From Pectobacterium carotovorum (lineage in GTDB: Bacteria; Pseudomonadota; Gammaproteobacteria; Enterobacterales; Enterobacteriaceae), in NCBI RefSeq assembly GCF_900129615.1, contig NZ_FQWI01000007.1, forward strand, positions 124,001 to 188,000: a DNA stretch of 64,000 bases. Reading direction: 5' to 3'. The notes below the pieces were generated by a model, which was not told the DNA's origin, made no database searches, and was given only the letters and a program-made list of their open reading frames with translations. Position numbers and translations under genes: made by a program. This document shows positions 57,566 to 64,000 of the stretch, one piece after another; within the stretch, counting starts at the first letter, position 1; the number at the start of each line of letters is the position of its first letter.

Positions 57566-59186
57566 GGTCAAACAGCCTTGCTTGATAAGGAATAGTAACG
57601 AAAAACTGGGTGTACACCTCAGGTTCTGATTCAAACTCGATAGTGCCGCCAATCTTCTCCAGACTCTGCTTGGTCAGGTACAGGCCGATACCGCGCCCGC
57701 TGCCTTTGGTAGAGAATCCCTGTTCATAAATGCGCGCCTGACTCTCCGGCGAAATGCCGGGGCCGTCATCCCCCACAGTACAGTGAAGGCGGCCATTCTG
57801 ATGATGGAAGCTCACGCTGATTTCGCAGTTTTCCTGCCGATCAATCGCGTCCATCGCATTCTCAATCAGATTACCCAATACGGTAATCAATTCATTCGTG
57901 GCATCGACATCATCGGTATCCGGCAGCAGACTCTCTTCGCTGATAGAGAGCGTAATGCCGAGATCGCGCGCGCGGTTGATTTTACCCAACAGGAAGCCGG
58001 CAATCACTGGCGATTTCACTTTACGAATAATCGAACCAATTTCCGCCTGATAATTATTGGCGGTCTTCAGGATATAATCTTCCAGCTGCGAGTAATATTT
58101 TAAGTGCAGCATCCCCAGGATAACGTGCAGCTTATTCATAAACTCGTGCGACTGCGCCCGCAGCGCATCCGCATAGTAGGACATCCCGCTCAACCGTTGC
58201 AGCAGCTGGCTGATCTCCGTTTTATCACGGAATGTCGCAATCGCGCCGATAATGTCGCCCTTCACAAAAACCGGAACGGTGTTGGTCAGCAGCAAATGGC
58301 CGTTAAAGTTAATCTCTTCATCGCGTCGCGGCGTACCGCTCTCCAGCACCTGTTTCAGATGCAGATGTTCAAGCCACTGGTCACTGACGCGTTCGGCTGT
58401 CTTCGGAGCCGATGTTTCACTGCCCTGTGGATTATTCTGCCGGAAAAGCCGTCGCGCCTCATCATTGATGACCGTAATCCGGCCATGCTGATCGACCGCG
58501 ATAACGCCTTCTTTGATGTGTTTGAGCATCGCGTTACGCTGTTCAAACAGGTTCGAGATCTCAAACGGTTCGAATCCCAGCATAATGCGCTTGAGCACTT
58601 TCACCAGAATCAACGTGCCCAGCCAGCCGACCAGCGCCCCAGCCAATAGCGTCCAGGGAATCATCCAGCGGTTATCGCTGATCACCTTCTGCACGCTGGT
58701 TAAGGCAATCCCCAGCGCAACAACGCCAACCTGCTTATGGTTACTGTCGAAAACTGGCGTAAAGACCCGTAGCGCGGGATCGAGCGTACCTCGGTTGATG
58801 GAGGTATTTTCCATGCCCAACAGCGCCGGATAGATATCTCGACCGGCAAAATGTTCACCAATTCTTTCCGGTTCAGGGTGGCTATGGCGCACTGTATCCA
58901 TGTCCGTGACGGTGACGAAGAGCAGTTGATTACGCTGGCGGATTGCCTCCGCAGCAACCTGCACTTCCTCAGGCCGACCAATCCCTTTAAGTTCATCAAT
59001 AACCACGGGAGAAGAAGCAAATGTGCGAGCAATGGCAAACGCTTTTTCTCGCAGATGATCTTCTGAAAGCTGATTAATGCGAAAAAACAGCAAGGAATAG
59101 ACCACCAGCAACACCGCGCCAAGCACAACTGACACCATCAGAAACACCGATGTTCCCAGCTTTAGCGGTGCCTTTTTCTTGCCCAT
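57558..59186 (-). CDS. CitA/DcuS-type sensor histidine kinase
   Basis: About 542 residues: membrane helix near residues 15-37, periplasmic PAS-like (PDC) sensor domain, second helix (about 170-195), cytoplasmic PAS, phospho-acceptor region SHEFMNKLHVILG with the His, and an ATPase domain with NLIENAMDA, DDGPG and GRGIGLYL. It senses external citrate or a C4-dicarboxylate and controls carrier genes. The ATG at 59186 is preferred over 59213. Its targets are likely the 2-HCT carrier and perhaps the DASS carrier on either side. Confidence 0.9.
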   Translation of the reverse strand: MGKKKAPLKLGTSVFLMVSVVLGAVLLVVYSLLFFRINQLSEDHLREKAFAIARTFASSPVVIDELKGIGRPEEVQVAAEAIRQRNQLLFVTVTDMDTVRHSHPEPERIGEHFAGRDIYPALLGMENTSINRGTLDPALRVFTPVFDSNHKQVGVVALGIALTSVQKVISDNRWMIPWTLLAGALVGWLGTLILVKVLKRIMLGFEPFEISNLFEQRNAMLKHIKEGVIAVDQHGRITVINDEARRLFRQNNPQGSETSAPKTAERVSDQWLEHLHLKQVLESGTPRRDEEINFNGHLLLTNTVPVFVKGDIIGAIATFRDKTEISQLLQRLSGMSYYADALRAQSHEFMNKLHVILGMLHLKYYSQLEDYILKTANNYQAEIGSIIRKVKSPVIAGFLLGKINRARDLGITLSISEESLLPDTDDVDATNELITVLGNLIENAMDAIDRQENCEISVSFHHQNGRLHCTVGDDGPGISPESQARIYEQGFSTKGSGRGIGLYLTKQSLEKIGGTIEFESEPEVYTQFFVTIPYQARLFDHD

Positions 59187-59374
59187 GTCACTCTCCGAAA
59201 CCACCATCATCACACCGTTATCTTATACTGTTTCGTCGCGTTTCGCGTGCCGTGATGCATACGCCCCGTCACAAGGACAGGGCGTAGGCTTGAAGAAAGG
59301 AAATCAGGCTTAATGTTGCGGTACATTTTTTGTGTCAGGAATGTTTCGCATCAGGAAAGCCAGCAGTACTGCGT

Positions 59375-60787
59375 TTACCAGAAACCGAGCAGTTTCCACC
59401 ACACTCCGCCAACACCCAGCCAGATAGGGATGATGACCAGACTGACCAGGAAACCGATCTTCCACCAGGTTCCCAGCGGCACGTAGCCTGTGCCGAATAA
59501 AATCGGTGCCGGACCACTGGAGTAGTGGGTCGTGGACATAAACAGGTTACTGAAGATACCGAATACCAGTACGGTCAGCATCGGCGGCGCACCAGCGGCC
59601 AGCGCGATAGAGACAAAAATCGCATACATGGCGCTGATGTGGGCAATCGCACTCGCCATCAGGTAGTGGCTGTAGTAGTACACCAGTAGCAACAGACCCA
59701 GCATTGGCAACCAGTGCATCCCACTCACCGCATTACCGGCCAATCCGCCCAACCAGGCAATCAGACCCATCTTGTTGAGCTGGCCAGCCAGCGTCATCAG
59801 TACGGCAAACCACACCACGGTGTGCCAGGCTTCTTTCTCACTGACCACATCGTCCCAGGTCAGCGCACGGCTGAGCAACAGCACGCTCAGGCCCGCCAGC
59901 GCGGTCAAAGTTGCATCGATATTCAGCGTTGAACCCAGAACCCAGAACGTCACCAGACCCAGGAACACGCCCAGCACCACCCACTCGTCACGGGTCATTT
60001 TGCCCATTTCACGCAGTCTTTCGACGGCGATCGCTCGCATTTCTGAGGTTTTCTTCAGTTCAGGCGGATAGAAACGGTAGATCAGGTAAGGAATCAGCGC
60101 CAAAGACAGGAAGCCCGGCAGCAGTGTCGCCAACGCCCAGTCCGTCCAACTGATCTGAATACCAAACTGAGAAGCCAGCTTCGCCACCATCGGGTTACCC
60201 GCCATGGAGGTCATGAACATCGCGGAAGTTACGGCGTTACACTGGAAAATGGACTGCACCAGAAACGCACCAATGCGACGCTGCGTGCCTTTTTCCGGCG
60301 TGGAGTCATAGGCTTCGGCAATGGACCGGAACAGCGGAGTGATGATCCCGCCGCAGCGTGCAGACGTGGAAGGCATCGCCGGAGCGAACATCAGGTCGGT
60401 AAACACCAGACCATACGCCAGACCGAGTGAACTATTCCCCAGCTTGCTGATGAACAGCAGACCAATGCGTCGGCCAAAACCGGTTTTGATAAAGCCGCGA
60501 GAAATAAAGAAGGCGCAGGCGATCATCCAAATGGTGGGATCGCTAAAACCCGCCAGCACATCTTTAATGGGTAATAAGCCTAATATGGCGACCGAGGTCA
60601 GGCTGAACATCGCCATCGCGCCAAGCGGGTAAGGAGAGAGAATCAGACCAACAACCGTGGCAATGAAAATCGCCATCAGATGCCAGGCATCGGGTTTAAC
60701 CCCGTCAGGAACCGGCAATAACCATAAGCCACCGGCGATACAAAGGATAACTAGAAGCTTTATCAACCTGCTGTTATTCGCAGACAT
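59375..60787 (-). CDS. DASS-family di/tricarboxylate carrier (CitT-like)
   Basis: About 470 residues with a dozen hydrophobic segments. The family SNT-like motifs appear as APAMPSTSARCGG and STTHYSSGPAPILFG. Imports or exchanges citrate, tartrate, succinate or similar acids; substrate not decidable. Several in-frame ATGs lie upstream (60805, 60850); 60787 is chosen because GAGTGG lies at a suitable distance and the first helix follows. Next to the two-component system, which may control it. Confidence 0.82.
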   Translation of the reverse strand: MSANNSRLIKLLVILCIAGGLWLLPVPDGVKPDAWHLMAIFIATVVGLILSPYPLGAMAMFSLTSVAILGLLPIKDVLAGFSDPTIWMIACAFFISRGFIKTGFGRRIGLLFISKLGNSSLGLAYGLVFTDLMFAPAMPSTSARCGGIITPLFRSIAEAYDSTPEKGTQRRIGAFLVQSIFQCNAVTSAMFMTSMAGNPMVAKLASQFGIQISWTDWALATLLPGFLSLALIPYLIYRFYPPELKKTSEMRAIAVERLREMGKMTRDEWVVLGVFLGLVTFWVLGSTLNIDATLTALAGLSVLLLSRALTWDDVVSEKEAWHTVVWFAVLMTLAGQLNKMGLIAWLGGLAGNAVSGMHWLPMLGLLLLVYYYSHYLMASAIAHISAMYAIFVSIALAAGAPPMLTVLVFGIFSNLFMSTTHYSSGPAPILFGTGYVPLGTWWKIGFLVSLVIIPIWLGVGGVWWKLLGFW

Positions 60788-61359
60788 AAGAACACCACTC
60801 TTCATTAAAACGGATTCTGTATTCCCCGTCATACTTCGAGTCACACTCAAATTATTCAGGAGATATTCACGACGGATGTCCCGTGCGGAGGAGTGGGTAT
60901 TTCGTTATTCTTCCTTCGTCACCCTGCTGAAAACAACGCAACAGGAATCATCTGCGGAAAAAAAAGACGAGAAAACAAGGGTTCAGGGTGCTTCTCTCGT
61001 CTTATCAAATCATGTGATTAATGAAGAGATAGTATTATAATGCGCCTACAAAATAGCGTAACTTTAGTTACTAAAGGGGTTCATTAATTTATTTAAGAAA
61101 CCATCACGGTTTTAATTTCCCGATAAAAAACCCTTAAAATTCAATAATAATTGACATTTAAAGAACATAAAATTAACGAAGTTAACGACAAATCAATGAT
61201 AAAAAAAACTTATATCTAATAGCGGTAATATAATTCTTTTCCAGACAGTCAGTTATCCATTCCTTATTTTTTCACTCAGGTATTCCTCTATTCAAAAATA
61301 AAGAAATAAATCGCCATTATTCGGCGAGAAAATAGTATTTTTTATCCAGCTGATAACAT
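60788..61359. promoter_or_regulatory. Gene-free region between the DASS carrier and yidE
   Basis: About 570 AT-rich bases. It holds the presumed promoter of the DASS carrier (minus strand) and the end of the yidE transcript. No clear terminator, operator or small gene was recognised. Confidence 0.4.
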
Positions 61360-63018
61360 TTAGAGGGTCAAGAACAGTACGGCCAGTAACTGCGGCGACA
61401 TAATTCGCAAAAACATCGCCAACGGATAAACCGTCGCATAAGACAGCGCCGCCGCACCGCTGGTCGGGTGTAGCCCATTGGCAAACGCCAGCGCAGGTGG
61501 ATCGGTCATTGAACCGGCCAGCATGCCGCACAGCGTCAGGTAGTTCATCTTACCCAGCGTCCGCGCCAGTATGCCGACAAGCAGCAGCGGCACAATGGTA
61601 ATCAGCGCGCCATAGCCAATCCACCACACCCCATCGCCGTTCAATAACGTCTCGACGAAGTCGCCGCCGGATTTCAGCCCTACGACCGATAAGAACAGTA
61701 CAATGCCGAGCTCACGCAGCGCCAGATTCGCGCTAGGCGGCATAAACCAGTGAAGTTTACCGATCCCGCCAATGCGCCCCAGCACCAGCGCCACCACCAG
61801 CGGCCCCCCCGCCAGCCCGAGCCGCAGCGCGACAGGAAAGCCGGGAATCATCAGCGGTACTGACCCCAGGAGGACACCTAACCCAATGCCGATAAAGACG
61901 GGCAACATTTGTACCTGCTGGAGTTTTTGCTGCGCGTTTCCCACAATATCCGCGACGGCATCAATCGCCGCTTTTCGTCCGACCAGATTCAGAATGTCGC
62001 CAAATTGCAGACTGGCCTGATTGCTGGCGACCAGCTCGACGCCCGCACGATTCAGGCGCGAGATCACCACATCATAGTTTTGCTTCAGATTCAGTTCGCG
62101 AATCTTGCGTCCCAGCACCTTCTCATTCGTCACCACTACGCGTTCAACGTGCAAATCCGTTCCGCGCGTCGAGAGCGATGTCTCAACTTCATTACCAATG
62201 ACCAGACGCGCCTGCTCCAGATCGTTTTTCGCACCAACCAGATGCAGGTAATCGCCCAGTTGGATTAGCGTCTGCGGCGACGGCACCATCAGTTCATCAC
62301 CGCGTTTCAGGCGGGAGCAGACGATGGTGTCGCGGTTCAGAATCGGCACATCCTGAATCGCCAGCCCTTGCAGATTGGTATTCGTCACCGACACATTCAT
62401 CGTGTGCAGTTGCTCATGATTCAAACCGTTGCTGACTTCAAACTGCTTTGCCTCGTTCTCCACCGCCACGCGAAACAGAACGCGCATCAGCCACATCACC
62501 AGTAAAATGCCGCAGATCCCCAGCGGGTACGCCATCGCGTAGCCTGTTCCCATCTGGTTCACCAATGCCGAACTCGACCCAAGATCGGTCAGAATCTGTT
62601 GACCCGCGCCGAGCGAAGGCGTGTTGGTCACCGCACCGGAGAAAATACCGAGGATAATGGGCAAAGGAATATTGAGCAGTTTGTGCAGCAGAACGGTCAC
62701 CACGCAGCCGAGGAACACCGTCAGCAGAGCAAACGCATTGAGGCGCAGGCCAGATACCCGCAGAGAGGAAAAGAAACCCGGTCCGACCTGAATACCAATG
62801 GTATAGACAAACAGGATCAGCCCGAACTCCTGGATGACGTGCAACATGTCATCATTCAGTTGAATCTGGTACTGATGGGCAACATGCCCGACGATGATCC
62901 CACCGAACAGGACCCCGCCAATCCCTAAACCAACGCCGTAAATCCGCCAGTTGCCGATCCATAACCCCAGAACCGCCACCAGCGCCAGCATACTCACAGT
63001 AAGTGCGATATCACTCAT
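61360..63018 (-). CDS. yidE: Putative transporter YidE (AspT/YidE/YbjL family)
   Basis: 552 residues: two halves of membrane helices (about 1-180 and 380-552) around two central RCK/TrkA-C domains (about 190-370) that probably bind a nucleotide or regulate transport. The N-terminal half ([34 protein letters not shown]) closely matches E. coli YidE. Substrate unknown. The start MSDIAL (63018) is the conserved one. Downstream of ibpB in the same direction, as in E. coli. Confidence 0.93.
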   Translation of the reverse strand: MSDIALTVSMLALVAVLGLWIGNWRIYGVGLGIGGVLFGGIIVGHVAHQYQIQLNDDMLHVIQEFGLILFVYTIGIQVGPGFFSSLRVSGLRLNAFALLTVFLGCVVTVLLHKLLNIPLPIILGIFSGAVTNTPSLGAGQQILTDLGSSSALVNQMGTGYAMAYPLGICGILLVMWLMRVLFRVAVENEAKQFEVSNGLNHEQLHTMNVSVTNTNLQGLAIQDVPILNRDTIVCSRLKRGDELMVPSPQTLIQLGDYLHLVGAKNDLEQARLVIGNEVETSLSTRGTDLHVERVVVTNEKVLGRKIRELNLKQNYDVVISRLNRAGVELVASNQASLQFGDILNLVGRKAAIDAVADIVGNAQQKLQQVQMLPVFIGIGLGVLLGSVPLMIPGFPVALRLGLAGGPLVVALVLGRIGGIGKLHWFMPPSANLALRELGIVLFLSVVGLKSGGDFVETLLNGDGVWWIGYGALITIVPLLLVGILARTLGKMNYLTLCGMLAGSMTDPPALAFANGLHPTSGAAALSYATVYPLAMFLRIMSPQLLAVLFLTL

Positions 63019-63112
63019 GCCCATATCCTTTGCGGACGTTTTTATTGGGAAGTACCACTGCTGCTATTTTTGATTCTGGCAGAATGCCGGGGTGGGAAAC
63101 GTGGCGGGCAAC

Positions 63113-63146
63113 ACAAAACCGCGCCCGTAATGATACGAGCGCGGGA
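63113..63146 (-). terminator. Terminator after ibpB
   Basis: Inverted repeat ccgcgc / gcgcgg around a 14-base loop, followed by ttttgtgtt on the minus strand. Confidence 0.8.
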
Positions 63147-63176
63147 AATCATCAAACAAACAATGCGGATGTCGCG

Positions 63177-63629
63177 TTATGACGCGTCGTCAGCAGTCTG
63201 CTGGTTCAAGGCCGGACGACCACCGCCGATGGCGATACGCTGAGGCTGCAAGGCTTCCGGCACGTCACGCACCAGATCGATATGCAGCAGGCCATTTTCA
63301 AAATGGGCATCGGACACATGCAGGTGTTCGGCCAGCGTAAAGCTCAGCGTGAAAGGTTTAAACACCAGCCCCTGATGCAGATATTCCACGGCTTTTTCGG
63401 ACGGTGCCGGACTACCTTTCACCGTCAGGCGCGGGCCTTCCACTTCAATATCCAGATCGGCCTGCCGGAACCCCGCCAGCGCGAGCGTGATGCGGTAGTG
63501 GTTGTCGTCTTTCTTCTCGATATTATACGGAGGAAAATCAATCGGTTCCTGGCTGCCCTGCATTGAGCTGGCTAATTTGTCAAAACCGATCCACTGACGC
63601 AGTAAAGGTGATAAGTCGTAGTTACGCAT
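63177..63629 (-). CDS. ibpB: Small heat-shock protein IbpB
   Basis: 150-residue alpha-crystallin-type chaperone that binds heat-denatured proteins with IbpA for later rescue. N-terminus [20 protein letters not shown] and the central beta-sandwich ending in ENGLLHIDL are typical. The AAGGAG site lies 8 bases before the ATG. In relatives the leader forms a ROSE-type RNA thermometer; the 5' region here (63630-63795) is of the right length, but I could not fold it reliably. Confidence 0.95.
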   Translation of the reverse strand: MRNYDLSPLLRQWIGFDKLASSMQGSQEPIDFPPYNIEKKDDNHYRITLALAGFRQADLDIEVEGPRLTVKGSPAPSEKAVEYLHQGLVFKPFTLSFTLAEHLHVSDAHFENGLLHIDLVRDVPEALQPQRIAIGGGRPALNQQTADDAS

Positions 63630-63795
63630 AATATGACTCCTTCTAAGAAGCGAGATAAGTGATGCCCCTGTGGGCGTACCTTATGCCAGCCACGATGCCA
63701 TAGCTGGCGTCGTCCCCATTCGGCAGACGAAGCGTTCATTCACAGCGCTACCGTTTCAGGTAAAGCGCGATTCGTGCAAATAACGTGATGTTGGT

Positions 63796-64000
63796 TTACT
63801 TGATTTCAATCCGACGCGGCTTCATCGCTTCCGGCACGATACGTTCGAGATCGATATACAGCAGCCCGTTTTCCAGATTGGCGCCTTTTACCTGAATATG
63901 TTCGGCCAGTTGGAATTTACGCTCGAAGTTGCGCTCGGCAATCCCCTGATACAGGTAGTTGCGGGCAACCTGCTCACCGGCGTGGGCACCTTTTACAATC
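63796..64000 (-). CDS. ibpA: Small heat-shock protein IbpA, C-terminal part (cut by window end)
   Basis: The last 67 codons and TAA are present: [31 protein letters not shown] and the C-terminal IEIK tail, which holds the IxI-type motif used for oligomer contacts. The gene continues beyond the right edge. It precedes ibpB in the same direction, forming the ibpAB operon, normally sigma-32 controlled. Confidence 0.94.
   Translation of the reverse strand, partial: IVKGAHAGEQVARNYLYQGIAERNFERKFQLAEHIQVKGANLENGLLYIDLERIVPEAMKPRRIEIK

Overview
The window looks like a chromosome segment of a soft-rot enterobacterium, most likely Pectobacterium. This is an inference from gene order and protein similarity: kdgK, yhjJ, dctA, an hmsP/pdeK-like gene and a divergent type II cellulose operon sit together as in E. 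coli, and dppABCDF, yidE and ibpB-ibpA also look enterobacterial. No tRNA, rRNA, CRISPR array or intact insertion sequence was seen.

Layout. 1-5500: end of kdgK, the pseudo-peptidase yhjJ, the C4-dicarboxylate carrier dctA and an EAL-less hmsP-like gene. 5850-20310: bcsEFG (minus) divergent from bcsRQABZC (plus), a full system for making, exporting and phosphoethanolamine-decorating cellulose. 20370-24080: an AT-rich three-gene insert (ThDP enzyme plus two degenerate FabH-like proteins), probably a small acyloin-type metabolite pathway. 24400-30320: ggt, eamA, a secreted aldose-epimerase-like protein and avtA. 30860-46310: a type VI secretion cassette (hcp, vgrG, Eag chaperone, full-length PAAR-Rhs effector, immunity gene), followed by an array of promoterless Rhs tips, toxin scars and mostly intact immunity genes. 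The units are separated by near-identical terminator hairpins and by copies of a symE-like gene on the other strand. 46390-52170: dppABCDF. 53630-60790: a citrate/malate-type carrier, its DcuS/CitA-like two-component system and a DASS carrier, interrupted by a small effector/immunity module that sits exactly at the 3' end of the response-regulator gene. 61360-64000: yidE, ibpB and the end of ibpA.

Together the genes suggest three themes: cellulose and c-di-GMP surface biology, contact-dependent competition with accumulated spare immunity, and uptake of plant-derived organic acids and peptides. The least explained parts are the ThDP/ketosynthase cluster, the Rhs tip array with its repeated spacer, and the papain-like effector inserted beside the two-component system.
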